Assembly (NCBI GenBank): GCA_013350335.1
Contig: CM023540.1
Span: 3,224,001 to 3,288,000, forward strand
Length of the DNA stretch: 64,000 nt
Direction: 5' to 3'
DNA from: Chimonanthus salicifolius
Taxonomy: Eukaryota > Streptophyta > Magnoliopsida > Laurales > Calycanthaceae
Of this stretch, positions 1 through 13,026 are shown in pieces. The position numbers and the translations under genes are program-made. The notes under the pieces were generated by a model. It saw only the letters and a program-made list of their open reading frames with translations, had not been told where the DNA came from and did no database searches. Positions within the stretch are counted from its first letter, which is position 1. Each line of letters begins with the position of its first letter.

Positions 1-3000
1 CATAGGTCTTTTGGACGCCCCGGCGGAGTGTGGACCTCCGGGAATCTTCTTGATGGAAATCACATCAAGGTGTTGCACATAGGTTTTTCGGACGTCCCGA
101 TGGAGTGTGACCCCTCCGGTTATAAATCCTCCACCCCATGCCATGCAAGAGATACTAATGAAACACATGCTATTTTATAACATAAACATAGCATTGAAAA
201 TCATCATTTGAAAACACATACAACACATGCTCTTTATATAAATAAACCTAGCATGTAAAATCATCCTTTGAAACATAATTGGTCCATGCTATTTTAAACA
301 CTTAAATATAGCATTTGAAACTCAATATAATAAAACATATCCTTGGAAACATATTTTCACCAAACATAATATAAAAACAAAGTACATAAGCCATGGTTTC
401 AAATAGGTGGAATCCTACCTAAGACCGTTCACAAGTCCTTGTGTTTCCGTCCAAGATTCAATCACCGATTGTGCACCGCTTACGAGATCCCGTTACCTTA
501 TAATATGATGATAAATCAACATCTAGTCCCTCTTAATTACAAGGTTCTAAGTCCATAACAAGACCCCATGGGGTTCGGCCATACACCATGGCCGAACCCA
601 TGGCTTACCCTATTTTTTATACATAATTACAAAAATGCCATTGTTGATAACCCTAGCCCCTTTTCTTTGCTTAGGTTCCAAGTTATCCATTCATGTTTCC
701 AAAGCACATAATCTTATAAAATAATTCATGGGATTCGACCATACACTATGGCCGAACCCAATGCCCATATTCTCTCATATTTACGAAAATGCTATTGGTT
801 TCCTCTTTCCTTTAAATCTTCCATAATTAGACCTTCTAAATTTTCCTAACCAAATAAGTCCATCAAACACAACTCATGGGGTTCGGCCATACATCATGGC
901 AGAACCCATGGTTCTACACTTTGGTGTTTAATTACATGTTTTGCCATTCCTTTCTCCATCAATTCAGATCATACATTGTATCCTTTATTTTATTTTAAAA
1001 CTACACATAACCTAACTCATAATATAGGTTCATAATCTGATTCATAAATCAGCCCTTAAACCATGAATTAAAGATGCCATTAATCCCTTAATTTGAACCA
1101 TGGGGTTCGGCCATACACCTTGGCCGAACCCTATGGTGTATTGTTTCCAAATTAACTCCACCTTTCCATTCTTGGATAGTTTCCATAAATAATCTTCATG
1201 ATCAATAAGTAGATATTTTCTAATTTTAATATCAACTTCCAAGAATAGAAACTTTCTTAATATTCAACTTCCTTTCCATAAATGGATTGTTTCCTTAATT
1301 AACCAACCCTTTCCATAATTGGAAACACCTTCCAAAATTAGATTGTTTTTTCCAAATTTAGCAATACTTTCCATATTTGAATTGCTTTCCAAATTTAGCA
1401 ATACTTTCCATATTTGGATACTTTCCTTAATTATACTTACTAAATTAAACAACCTCCTTCCATAAATGGAAGGTTTCCAAATTTCGTAAAACACCTTCCA
1501 AAATCGGGTGCTTTCCAATTTAGCAAACCCTTTCCTTAATTAAAAGGTTTTCTATTTTAATCTCCATTCCAAAATCTACCCCATGGGGTTCGGCCATACA
1601 CCTTGGCAGAACCCTATGGTCATGATCTTGGCCATTGGTTTTAGATCCAAATAAAATCCATCACCAATCCACAAAATGTTTGGTGGGGTTCGGCCATACA
1701 CCATGGCCGAACCTCACTTCTTCTTTTTATTACTTTAGATCCCATAACTTAAACCATAAAAACATAATGGTTCGGCCATGCCATGGCCGATCCAATGTCT
1801 ATCCAATTTTTCCTTTAAAAATTATCAAACTCTTCCATGGATTTTCATCATTCCAATTTGTTAATCTAAACCATAAATCCCCATGGTTCTTATTATTCAA
1901 ACCATCATGAAATAACCATGACTTTCCATGATCTAAAATCTAAGAACATAAACCCAATGAATGAATCAAAAACACACCATGGTTTTCAATCTTTAAAACC
2001 ACTAATTAATCAAATCTTTCCATGGGGTTCGGCCATGCATTATGGCCGAACCCTATGGTTCTTTCTTCTCTTTTTAACCTTTAATCCATCTCCAATTTTT
2101 CTCCATGGGGTTCGGCCAACCACCATGGCCGAACCCTATGGTTCTTTTGATTTCATAAATAAAATTATAACATTAAATACTTAGATACTAACCTCTTACT
2201 TGCTCTTCTAATCTTTCTCCCATCTTCTTATTTTTTCTCCAAACAAGAACACCTTCTTGTTGCTGCCTTCTTCTTGTGTGTTGCCGTGTATGAGCCTTGA
2301 GAGATTGAGAGAGAGATGGGGTTGTAAAAATTGTGCACCCCTTTGGGTCTCTTCTTTTATTAGCTCTCCTTAATCACATACTTAGAAATTGTTTAAGATA
2401 GGCAATCCTTAGTCGTGTGCCCCTTGTGTTTCCTTTTTTTTTTTACACGTATACTATATTGTAGCTCAGTTTTGACCTTGTTAACTTCCGAATCAGAAAA
2501 AGTGGTAAAAACTACAAAGTTGTAGCTCTTTAAGTCTTCTTTCCAACGCAAAAGGAATCAAATCAATAGGATATCAGAGTGAAAAGTTATAACCAAAACA
2601 CTGGACATATGTCAAACCTTCCTTATTTAACCATGGCCTACTTTCCCTCTTTAATTAGCCATATCCGACTTTCCCTTGCCTTATTAAGACCTTCCTTTAA
2701 TTCTTATTAGCAAGTACTATGCACATAACCCTAATCATAATCCAAATAATCTTTTAATTTAATTTAAGACAATCTACCTTCCCTTTTAGAATATCCTATG
2801 CGCATAATATGGATATTATTATCCAAATTTCGGCCATGCTTAATCTTTTATTTATTACATAGATATTTCATCCCTTTTTAAATATCTAGCATATCATTGT
2901 GGATTTAAAATCCCACATATCTCTCCTGCGCAAAATCTATAGGTTTCACATTCAAAATTCAGCTATAAAAATCTTTGTTTAAAATTAGATACAATTCATC

Positions 3001-3170
3001 ACTAAATTAATTCAACCCATTTGCATTTAATAAAACCAATTCCAACATTGGTTGGGTCCTAATTGGGTCATGGCCCAATTCTTGATCCAAATAAGGTCCA
3101 ATTCTAAAATCCATCATTTAAAAGAATAATTGTCATATAAAATAATAGTTTGAAAATCAGAGGTGTTACA
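1..3170 (-). mobile_element. A-family LTR-like element, truncated by window start
   Basis: Minus-sense A copy whose sense 3' portion lies outside the window. The sense 5' terminus is at 3170, where the plus strand reads GGTGTTACA followed by the AT-rich B array (atttcacatttg). Visible parts, in plus order: hairpin-type sub-repeats with GGACGCCCCGGCGGAG (20-125), the GC-rich conserved block (about 425-505), nine palindromes starting near 571, 731, 879, 1103, 1586, 1686, 1769, 2025 and 2108, the complement of a donor-like site near 2190, a purine/pyrimidine-rich leader (2195-2330) and an AT-rich sense 5' region to 3170. The left TSD cannot be seen. No coding capacity is evident. Confidence 0.8.
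571..2140. repeat. Palindrome array inside element 1-3170
   Basis: Nine palindromic units are spaced about 85-450 bp apart in AT-rich DNA. The core arms are GGGTTCGGCCAT and ATGGCCGAACCC around a loop such as ACACC. Outer flanks vary in a matched way: CCATG.../...CATGG in most units, GGTG.../...TCACC at 1684-1717. A shorter variant (GGTTCGGCCAT/ATGGCCGATCC) is at 1769-1793. Between units are repeated TTCCATAATTGGAA-like words (about 1270-1540), themselves near-palindromes. The function is unknown. Confidence 0.85.
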
Positions 3171-4478
3171 ATTTCACATTTGAAAAATAGAATAGTCAAA
3201 AATAAAATATCTTTCCATGATTAAAAAGTTCATAAAAGAATAAAGTGACTGAGAAGATAGATATTTCTAAAATAAACAATTTTCTAAATTTACTAAGTCT
3301 TCGAAATCTAGATAAATTCCAAAATTTCTAATATTTAAAAAAAAAAACTTCCAAACTTAGGTAGCCTTCTAAAATTAGATCTTATAAAAATAAAAATTGT
3401 GAATTTTAAATACTTTCCTAAGAAAGAAATTTTAAAAAATAGCAGTATTTCTAAAAACACGATATTTCAAAATATAAATTTGATTCTTTCCCAACAACAG
3501 TGTCGAAAAGTTGTTGAGCCACAAAAGATATTGTGTTTTAAAATTTGTACTCGTAATAGCATGAAGCATTAGTAGTATAGCTTCATGATTGCGAGTCGAA
3601 CCGACGGTGAACATACAAAATATATGCAAAAATTTATGAAATTGAAATATTATGGTACAAGACATTACAAGATCATGGAAATAAATCTAAATAAAGAAAT
3701 GAAAACTCTAATATTAGAAATATAACTTAATCTAAAAACTTTTAAAAATATAAAACAAATTCTAAAAATAGAAAACCAATTCTAAAAAAAGAAACAACAT
3801 CTAAAAGTAGATTCCACCAAATTAATGAAAAGTTGAAGTTGATGGCCAAAATTAATCTGTTCGAATAAATATTTTTAAATGATCTTGATTGATTTTTCTA
3901 TTTATTTAGAATTAGACACCATATTTAGAATCCTTCCAACTTTAGATAAATTTCTAAAATTAGAACCCTACTAAGATTGGAAATTATCCAAAATTAGACA
4001 CCTCCAAAATTAAGCAACTTTCTAAAAATAGAAGTTTTCTACAATTAGATAATTGTAAATCTTTCCATTTAGAGAAGATTTAAAACTTATAAAATTTAGT
4101 TCACTTTTGAAAAATAGAATATTCTAAAATAAAGTATCTTTCAAAGATTAAAAAGATCACAAAAGAAGCTAGTGGCTAGGGAAATTGACATTTCTAAACA
4201 CAACAAGTTTCTGAATTTAGTAACTCTTCCAAATCTAAATAAATTCCAAAATTTCTACTATTGAAAAAATAAAAAAAATTCTAAAATTAGAACTTCTTAA
4301 ATAAAAACTACCAATTTTAAATAGTTTCCTAAAATAGAAATTTCTAAAAATAGTAGTATTTCTAAAAACACAACATTTAAAATTATATATTTGATTGTTT
4401 CCCGACAACGGCGCCAAAAATTTGTTTTACCACAAAAGATATTGTGTTTTAAATTTATACTCATAATCGTACAACGCA
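3171..4478 (-). repeat. B tandem array, segment 1
   Basis: AT-rich segment containing about one and a half units of the ~890-910 bp B repeat. PBS-like sites lie at about 3487-3506 (degenerate) and 4398-4416, some 910 bp apart. Words such as TCTAAAATTAGA and CCTTCCAAGTTTAGAT recur within each unit. The segment ends in acgca, the target site of the next A element. No open frame of note. Strand is given as minus because the PBS reads in that direction. Confidence 0.8.
4398..4416 (-). other. PBS-like sequence (tRNA-Asp type) in B unit
   Basis: The minus strand reads TGGCGCCGTTGTCGGGAAA, preceded a few bases upstream by a CA-containing LTR-end-like sequence. Plant Athila/Tat Ty3/gypsy elements use the complement of the tRNA-Asp 3' end (ending CAACGGCGCCA), and only one or two positions differ here. 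Similar sites recur in every B unit, so this one is part of a tandem repeat and not the PBS of an intact element. Confidence 0.75.
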
Positions 4479-4524
4479 TGTAATGCCCCGCCCTTTTTCA
4501 CTCACTTCTTCCCGTAAATGCAGA

Positions 4525-4525
<1 letters not shown>

Positions 4526-4556
<31 letters not shown>
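4526..4556. repeat. TA dinucleotide microsatellite
   Basis: A run of about 15 TA repeats lies some 50 bp inside the element terminus, exactly where other A copies carry a homopolymer T (plus) or A (sense) tract, for example 34723-34737 and 15330-15347. The site is therefore a fast-evolving simple-sequence position of the A family. Confidence 0.9.
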
Positions 4557-4561
<5 letters not shown>

Positions 4562-4643
4562 ACTGAGTAAAGTGATAAAGCGCGGAACGTCACGACGCGA
4601 GCTAAGTCCGAACTTCCAAAGTTCGACCCTTAACTGGCCAACC

Positions 4644-4687
4644 CTATGTGTGTATGGATCAAGTCCACGAAAACGGTTCACACATAG
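4644..4687 (-). other. Conserved terminal stem-loop (A family)
   Basis: Arms CTATGTGTG and CACACATAG enclose a smaller imperfect inner stem (TATGGA/TCCACG with wobble pairing). The element lies about 165 bp from the sense 3' end. The same structure occurs at the same place in each A copy that includes this end, and paired substitutions in other copies support base pairing. The role is unknown; an RNA structure near the LTR 3' end is one possibility. Confidence 0.75.
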
Positions 4688-5681
4688 CAATATCAACTGG
4701 CAGAATAAAAATTATAACCTGCGGAATCATAACATTAATTTGCGGAATCATAATAGAACCAAGCTCTATTCCATCCAGATAGCAATGTACGTCAAGTCCT
4801 TAATCATCATTCAAATACCATAGTTGTCAAAATTAACATCCATCCATCTAAGTTATTACATTCCGAAATCTAGATACTCAAATACAAGTCCATGAGTAAC
4901 TTTTATTAAAAATAATAAACTAAATCATCCAAGCTCCTATGCCTGGCCCGTCTTGCGTTCATCGTTCCCCTGATTTCCTATATCATCAAGTAGGGTAGAA
5001 GTAGGGCGCTAGAACAACACGTCCAGTAGGTATTCCAGTTATGGCTAACACATGGTTAGTACAAAATATATAATAATATCGTAATGTTAAAAACCATATA
5101 AATCCATGCCATGCAATGATGACAAATGCAATGAGTCCCACCCATCACATGTACATAAAAGTACCCACCACATAGGTCTTTCGGACGCCCCAATGGAGTG
5201 TGGACCCTCCGGAATCTTCTTAATGGAAATCACATCAAGGTACCGCACATAGGTTTTTCAGACGCCCCGAATGGAGTGTGACCCCTCCGGTTACAAATCC
5301 TCCACCCCATGCCATGCATGAGATGCCAATGAAACACATGCTATTTTAATAACATAAACATAGCAATTAAAATCACCTTTTGAAACATAATCAACACATG
5401 CTATTTAAACAAATAAACATAGCATTTAAAATTCAATATAAAGCATATCCTTTGAAACATAATCTTATAACAAATAAGATAAACACAAAGTATATAAATC
5501 CATGGTTTTCAAAGAGGTGGAATCCTACCAAAGACCGTTCACGAGTCCTTGCGCTTCCGTCCAAGAATCGATCACCGATTGCACACCGCTTGCGAGATCC
5601 CGTTTCCTTATAATATAATAACCAATCAAAACCAAGTCCCACTTAATTTACAACTTTTAAGTCCATAAACCAATCCCCATG

Positions 5682-6947
5682 GGGTTTGGCCAAACACCAT
5701 GGCCAAACCCTATGTCCAATATTTCCATATATTTACAAGATTGCCATTAATTCCCTCATTCATTTAAATCTATCATAATTAGACCCTGTATTAATTCATT
5801 AACCAATCATGTCCATACAATAAACCTCATGGGGTTCAGCCATACACCATGGCGGAACCCATGATCCTCCACTTTAGCATGTAATTACAACTTTGCCATC
5901 CGTGGCTTACCTAACCAATAATTTGATCCTTGCAAACATTAAAAATCATAACTTGTTAAACATAAACCATAAATTTGATTCATGGGGTTCGACCATGCAC
6001 ATGGCTGAACCCATGATGCCTAAGTTTCCATAAATAATCTCCACCTTTCCATAATTGGAAGGTTTCCATAATTAAACTCCACCTTCCATTTTAATCTAAG
6101 GTCCATAATTAGGTAGCTTCTAATTTTAGCAACCTCCTTCCATAAATAGAATGTTTCCAAGATAATCTCTACCTTTCCATAATTGGAAGGTTTTCCAATT
6201 TAGTCTCTACCTTCCAAAAATTAGATAGTTTCCTAATTTAGAAACCATCTTTCCATAATTGGAATGATTCCAAATTTAGCAACTTTCATTTAATCCAAGG
6301 TCCATGATTAGATATTTTCTAATCTAGTAACATCCTTACTAAATTAAAATCCATACTTTGATACTTTCTAAAATAATAATTCTCTTCCATGGGGTTCGGC
6401 CATGTGACATGGCCGAACCCTATGGTTCATCTTATTCCTTCAAACTTCATTTAAAAATTATCCAACACCTTCCATTTAACCATTCATTAAACGATATCTT
6501 TCCATGGTTTCTAATCCATTAAATTTTCATCAATATCCTTTCCATTTTAATCAATTAAAATCATCAAATATCATTGGTGGGGTTCGGCCATACACCATGG
6601 CCGAACCTCACCCTTTATTTTTCCATTCTTTTGATCCAAAACACTTAATCATTCAAATCATGGTTTGGCCATGCAATGGCCGACCCATATCCTTAACCAT
6701 ATCTCCATTTAAAATCCTCTTAAAAACATAAGTATAAATCCATTATCTTCATGTTTGAAAACCCCATAAACTTATTAACAACTTCCATGGTTTTCATTCT
6801 TAATAACCCAATAAAATAAATCAAATCTTTCCATGGGGTTCGGCCATGCACTATGGCCGAACCCTATGGTTCTTTCTTCCCATTAAAATCATCAAGACAT
6901 CACCCAATTTCTTCCATGGGGTTCGGCCACACACCATGGCCGAACCC
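5682..6947. repeat. Palindrome array inside element 4479-7728
   Basis: Eight units start near 5682, 5832, 5985, 6392, 6580, 6662, 6836 and 6919. The first has TTTGG in the left arm and CCAAA in the right, so both CpG positions have changed and the arms still pair. The unit at 6580 has the GGTG/TCACC flank type. The unit at 6662 is the short form. Spacers carry repeated TTCCATAATTGGAA-type words (6040-6260). Confidence 0.85.
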
Positions 6948-7728
6948 TATGGTTCTTTATTTCAAAACATATTTATCAAATAAGATACTAGCCGGTTCTT
7001 GCTCTTCCAATCTTTTTTCTTTCCTTAGCCTCTTTCTTCTTCTTCTTGATCTTTCTCAAGCCGTGATCACCTTCTTGTTGCTTCCTTCTCTTCCTCTTGT
7101 TCTTGCCGTGAGTGAGAGATTAAGAGAAAAAGGGAGAGACAAAATTCAGGCTATGGTGTGTAAACCATGCGCCCCTAGTCCTTCTCTCCTTTTATAATCT
7201 TTCCTTGGTCCATATTTAGGAAGTGCTTAAGATAGCTACTCCCCCCCTTAGGCCGTGCGCCCCTTCCTTGTATCTAAATTGGAATGGCCGACCTTCCCAT
7301 ATTTGGAATGTGCTATAGCTAAACAAACCCTATGCCGTGCGCCCCTTGTATTTCTATCTTTGGAGGGTTCTAAATAAAATATAACATGTGCCCATTTTAA
7401 TTTAGAAATTACCCTACTATTATTCCAATCCAAGAAAGGACTCCTTTTTAGAATTGCTCTTATGCGCATCACATAAGTAAATAAATCTCACATTCGGCCA
7501 ATCTTATCACATACACGGCCATGCATAATCTTTTATTTAATTTTGAACATAATGCATTACTAAATTAATTCAACCCACTTAATTTATATTGAGACCAATT
7601 CCAAAACCGTTGGGTCCTAATTGGGCCATGACCCAACTCTTTATCCATATAAGATCCATATCTCATATTCACCAATTAAATGGATAATTTTTATACAAAA
7701 TAATAAATTGAAAATCCGAGGTGTTACA

Positions 7729-7859
7729 ACGCATTAATAGTATGGATTTAGGATTGCGAGGTCGAATCCCCAGGGAAATTGTAAAATATGTGCAAAAATA
7801 TATGCAATTGAAATATTATGGTATAAGACATTCCAAGATCATGGAAAGAAATTTAAATA
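7729..7859 (-). repeat. B tandem array, segment 2
   Basis: A 131-bp piece of a B unit (attaatagtatgg...gcaattgaaatattatgg) between two A insertions. It begins with the acgca TSD copy of the upstream element and ends with aaata, the TSD of the next one. Joined to the pieces on both sides it continues the unit in phase. Confidence 0.85.
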
Positions 7860-8139
7860 TGTAATAGCCCGGAGTTTTAAATAATAATTATATTGGCTAT
7901 TAGTTATTTTAATGGTTGGAATTAAGAATTTTGATGGAATGGATGGTTGATCAAAATTGAGGCAATGGCCCAAGTATGGTCCAATAGACCATGGATTGTA
8001 TTATTTCCAATTAATTGGGTCAAACACCCATTTGGGACCCAATGGGTCAAGATGGTTGAGCACTAGGGTAAATGGGTAGGAGGTGAATTTAATTGGGCCA
8101 TGGACCCAATGGTGATCAAAGTAAATGGAATGGAATGAA

Positions 8140-8523
8140 GTGATTAAAATCACCTAAGTTAAATTGGAATGAATCAAGATGGCATAATCAAATGGGGCCC
8201 AACTCCACCTCATCAAGTGAGGTGGCGTGTGGACCAAGACATAGGTGGGGCCGACCACCATGGTTGACTTGGTCAACCATGGATAAGTCAAGGGAATTGA
8301 GGAGAATAAAGGTGAATTGAATTGAATAAATTGATTAAAAATCACCTAAGTTAAGTTGGAATAAATCAAGGTGGCATAATCAAGTGGGACCCAACTCCAC
8401 CTCATCAAGTGAGGTGGCAGGTTGACCAAGGCATTGGTGGAGCCGGCCACCATGGTTGACTTGGTCAACCATGGGTGGATTCATGGAGAAATTAAAAAGA
8501 AATAAATGGAATTAAAATATGTA
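8140..8523 (+). repeat. ~192-bp direct tandem duplication in A2 5' region
   Basis: Two adjacent copies (starting near 8140 and 8332) share cacctaagtt, ggcataatcaa and ccaactccacctcatc. Each copy contains two short perfect inverted repeats: CCACCTCA TCAAG TGAGGTGG, and GGTTGAC TT GGTCAACC next to CCATGG. A fragment of a third copy may begin near 8530. No coding role is visible. Confidence 0.75.
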
Positions 8524-8664
8524 ATTAAATGACCTAAGTTAAATATCAAATTAAATAAATGAGTTGCATTACATGGAGTGAGTTCAATGGGGGTGAGTCA
8601 CCTAGGAAATGGGTGAGTCAAATGGGTGGTTGCATCTCATGGAAACCACCCAACCATCAAGACA

Positions 8665-8860
8665 AAACCCACCCAAAACCGTTGGCATGGGTGGAGTGCC
8701 ACATGGAGGGCATGCTTCCCCTTTGGCTAGACCAAAAGCCTAGGTGGAGAGCATGCATTGACCAAAAATGAGGTGGTGGTGCCACGTCATCCAAGCCCAC
8801 CCAAAACCGTTGGCCATGGAGGGATTGGGAGTGCCATGTGGAGGGCATGCATTGGCCCAA
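8665..8860 (+). repeat. Diverged ~130-bp direct repeat
   Basis: The word CACCCAAAACCGTTGG and, downstream of it, GGAGGGCATGC occur at about 8669-8721 and again at 8799-8853. They are separated by related sequence rich in CCACC/GGTGG. This looks like local tandem duplication inside the 5' part of the A2 element. Confidence 0.6.
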
Positions 8861-11365
8861 AGGGAGGTGGTGGTTCCACCTCATCACAACCACCACCACT
8901 AAGAGACAAGAGACCTAAGATTAAGGGCATGCATGGACCATGATTGGGCAAAAGAAAGGTGGTGTAGTCTAGCTCAAGCAAGCCCAAGTCAAGATGGAAA
9001 GATGTATTTTCCATCTCATTCCTCTCACCTCACTCTCTCCCTCTCTCCCTTCCTCTCTTGGCCGACCTCACACAAGGAGAAAGACAAGAAAAAGACTTAG
9101 AGAAAAGGAGGAGATCCCAAGCTTGGCCGACCACACTCCCACGACCCAAGACTTAGGATATTTTCCATTCTTTCCTGCTCTCCCTCTCTCAAACCTACCT
9201 CCATCTTGGGCGAACCAACCCTTGGTGATCTCATCTTGATCAAGCTCATATATTGGCCGAAGATCAAAGAGAAGAGGAAGAAGGAAGGTTAAGGATCAAA
9301 GAGGAGCAAAAGGAAACCGGAAGAGCGCCGGGATTGGTAAGTAGTCCTCAACAAGATTTTATTTTTAAAAGAGTTAAAAGGAGACCATGAATCCATTTTT
9401 CTTGGATTAATTGGTGGCCAAAATATTATGGGCCATGGATCTAAAATCCATCCAAGAAAGGGGATGGGAAATGGATAAACCCTAATGGGTAAGGTAGGCT
9501 ATGAATAATAGAACAAATAAGGACACTATGTATGTATATGGGTTATGTATGCATGCATGACAAAAAGGGTTCAAGGATCAATGGCCAAACCCTAACTGTT
9601 ACGAAGATGTGGAAAGGACCTCATGCATGTTAAAAATATGGTGAAGGATCAAGATGTATGGTTTGGCCTTTGCATGGCCAAACCCTAGGGTTTCTTGTAT
9701 GAGAACCATCAAGTAACAAATCATAGGAAGTATGATTTTTGAAGAAATAATAAACCATAGGGTTCGGCCATGTTGTATGGCCGAACCCCATGGAAGGATA
9801 TTAAGTATTTCTCCATGGGTTTGAAGGATGAAAACCATGGAATGATTGGTTAATGGTTTTAAGGTTTTTGAATGGTTAAATGATAGTAAAATTTTAAAGG
9901 GGTTAAGTGAGGGAAACCATGGAGAAATGTTAATGAATATTTATGGTCTTAAACCTTGCAAATGAAGATGAACCATGGACCATGGGTTCGGCCATGTTGT
10001 ATGGCCGAACCCCATGGAGAGATTTTGTGGACTTCGATGTTTTTGGAACTATGAAGATGAGGGGAATGTTGGTAAGTTTAAAAGGTTTAAAAATGGTTAA
10101 TGATGATAACCAAAATGTATGATGGAACCCCCCTCAAGAAGGGACTTTGTTGTGGATCAAAAATGTGGTAAATGTGTAACGCCGTGCCCTTTTTCACTCT
10201 CTTTTTTTCCCGTAAATTCAGAGTATATATATATATTTTTTAATAACAGTGTAGAGTGATAGAGCGCGGGACGTCACGACGCGAGCTAAGTCCGAACTTC
10301 CAAAGTCCGACCCTTAACTGGCCAACCCTATGTGTGCATGGATCAAGTCCATGGAAAATGGTGCATACATAGCAATAACAACTTATGGAATAAAATCATA
10401 ATACGCGGAATCATAACATTAAAATGTGGAATCATAATAGAACCAAGTTCTATTGCATTCAGATAGCAAAGTACGTCAAGTCCTTAATCATTATTAAAAC
10501 GTCATAATCATCAAACTAAATCATTCAACCATCTAAGTTATTACATTCCGAAATCCAAATTCTCAAATACAAGTTTATGAGTAACTTTATTCAAAACGTG
10601 TAAAATAAGTCTTCCAAGCTCCTATGCCTGGTCCGTCTTACGCTCATCGTTCCCCTGAATACCTGTATCATCAACTAGGGTAGAAGTAGGGCGTTAGAAC
10701 AACGCGCCCAGTAGGTATTCCAGTTACGACTAACACATGGTTAGTACAAAACATATATTATAACATAATATATAAAACCAGGTAATATCCATGCCATGCA
10801 ATGATGACAAATATGCAATGAGTCCCACCCATCACATGTACATAATGTACCCACCCATAGGTCTTTCGGACGCCCCGGCGGAGTGTGGACCCTCCGGTTT
10901 CTTCCTAATGGAAAAGCACATCAATGTACACCACATAGGTTTTTCGGAAACCCCGACGGAGTGTGGACCCTCTGGTTACCAAATCCTTCACCCCATGCCA
11001 TGCATGAGATGCCAATGAAACGCATGCTATTTTATAACATAAACATAGCATTGAAAATCACCTTTTGAAATATAATCAATCCATGCTATTTTAAACAATT
11101 TAAACATAGCATTTGAAATTCAATAATAAAACATATTCCTTGAAACATTTTTCATCAAATATAAGATAAAACAAAGTACATAACCAATGGTTTCAAAGAG
11201 GTAGAATCCTACCAAAGACCGTTCACGAGTCCTTGCGTTTCCGTCCAAGATTCGATCACCGATGGCGCACCGCTTGCGAGATCCCGTTACCTTATAATAT
11301 AATGATAAATCAACACCTAGTCCCACTTAATTACAAGGTTCTAAGTCCATAAACAAGACCCCATG

Positions 11366-12780
11366 GGGTTCGGCCATACAGCATGGCCGAACCCATGGTC
11401 TACCATTTTTGTCCATAATTACAATAATGCCATTGTTCCCTCATTCATTTAAATTTACCATACTTAGACCTTGTATTAATACTTTAACCAAATAAGTCCA
11501 TCAAACACCACTCATGGGGTTCGGCCATACACCATGGCCGAACCCGTGATCCTCCACTTTGGCATGTAATTACTATTTTGCCACTACCTTCCTCAATAAT
11601 TCATAACACATGTTTGTATCCTACCCTTTTATTTTAAAATACATAAAACATAACTCATAACATAGGTTCATAATTTGATTCATAAATCAGCCCTTAATCA
11701 TGCCTTAAAATGCCATTTGATCCCTTAATTCGGACCATGGGGTTCAGCCATACACCATGGCCGAATCCTATGGTGTATAATTTCTAATTATGCAATTAAA
11801 TTCATACCATCCATCCCCCTTGATTCAATTATACCTAAACCTAAACCATAAATTTAATTCATGGGGTTCGGCCATGCACATGGCCGAACCCATGATATCC
11901 AATTTTTCCATTCACGTTACTTCCCATAATTTGATGTTTCCAACATAATCTCCACCCTTCCATAATTAGCAAACACCTTCCATAATTGGAAGGTTTCCTT
12001 AATTAAACTCCACCTTCTATTCTTGGAAGGTTTCCATATATAAATTCCCCTTTCCATAATTGGATAGTTTCTTAGATTAGAAAGCTCCTTTCCAAATTTA
12101 GGAACTCCTTCCATAAATGGAAGCTTTCTAAGTTTAGCAACTTTCTTTCCAAAATTAGAAGCTTTCTAATTTTAGCCATCCAAATCCATCTACCTTCCAA
12201 AATTACCCCATGGGGTTCGGCCATACACCATGGCCGAACCCTATGGTTCATGATCTTGGCCATTGGTTTAGATCCAATCAAAATCGATCACCAATCCATA
12301 AAAATGTTTGGTGGGGTTCATTCATACACCATGGCTGAACCTCACCTCTTCCTTTCATTACTTTAGATCCAACAACTTAGCCATAATAACACCATGGTTC
12401 GGCCATGCCATGACTGACCCATATTCTTTCATGGTCTTCTTGAATCTAAAACCAACAACCATACCTCCATTAAAATTAATTCATAAAACATCCTTTCACG
12501 TACATGGTCGAACCCTATGATTCATCTTTTCCTCCACATTTTCAAACCACTTAACCATCAAAGATTTCCATGATCTAAAATCTGAGAACATGCACCCAAT
12601 TTCCATCTAATTTCCTTCCATAGTTTTCAATATACAAATCCCAACAAAATAAATCAAATCTTTCCATGGGGTTCGGCCATGCACTATGGCCGAACCCTAT
12701 GGTTCTTTCTCTCCATTTAACCCATTAATCCATCTCTAATCTTCCTCCATGGGGTTCGGCCAACCATCATGGCCAAACCC
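11366..12780. repeat. Palindrome array inside element 10195-13514
   Basis: Units start near 11366, 11517, 11740, 11864, 12213, 12313, 12397, 12668 and 12752, with a half unit near 12502. Several carry single CpG-to-TpG or CpA changes (ttcagcc, gctgaacc). The spacer 11930-12170 is built of repeated TTCCATAATTGGAAG-like words. Confidence 0.82.
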
Positions 12781-13017
12781 TATGGTTCTTTTGTTTCATA
12801 AAATAAAATTATTTAAACACTTAGATACTAACATCTTTTCAATTCCTTGCTCTTCTAATCTTTCTCCCTTCTTCTTAATTTTTCTCCAAACAAGAACTCC
12901 TTCTTTTTGCTGCCCTTTCTTCTTTTGCTCTTGTCGTGTGAGAGAATGAGAGATTGGGAGAGAGGAAAATACAATTCGGCTATGGGTTGTAAACCTTGTC
13001 CCCTTGTCCTTCTCTCT

Positions 13018-13026
13018 TTTATATAA
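13018..13026 (-). promoter_or_regulatory. TATA-like box of A element (minus sense)
   Basis: On the minus strand this reads TTATATAAA, inside a GGTTATATAAAAGAG context, followed downstream by a CT-rich leader. The same arrangement is at 44238-44245 on the plus strand, and looser TAATAAAAG versions are at about 20758, 33894 and 57549. The repeated position makes it a plausible promoter of the A family and is the main reason for the sense orientation I chose. Confidence 0.55.

Larger units (their letters stand above)
4479..7728 (-). mobile_element. Complete A solo-LTR-like element, TSD acgca
   Basis: A 3,250-bp element starting TGTAATGCCCCGCCC and ending GGTGTTACA on the plus strand. It is flanked by perfect acgca duplications (4474-4478 and 7729-7733). 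Excision with one TSD restores the B reading ...cgtacaacgcattaatagt. Plus order: terminal GC block, TA microsatellite (4526-4555), stem-loop (4644-4687), acceptor-side block (4940-5045), GGACGCCCC hairpin repeats (5180-5290), GC-rich block (5527-5606), eight palindromes (5682-6947), complement of a splice-donor-like site near 6975, leader, and AT-rich sense 5' region. No LTR pair and no gag-pol is present. Confidence 0.88.

Noticed and set aside
571..599. Palindromes as rho-independent terminators
   Set aside because: There is no following T-tract, no genes, and the DNA is eukaryotic repeat sequence.
3171..7728. A elements as the LTRs belonging to the PBS-like sites in B
   Set aside because: The PBS-like site at 4398-4416 is more than 60 bp from the A terminus. 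Perfect TSDs show that A inserted into a pre-existing B unit, and B repeats without A attached.
9010..9340. A real gene exon (CT-rich leader followed by a purine-rich stretch and GTAAGT)
   Set aside because: The same layout recurs at the same place in each A element (for example 48410-48560 and 56350-56500), so it belongs to the repeat and has no conserved open frame.
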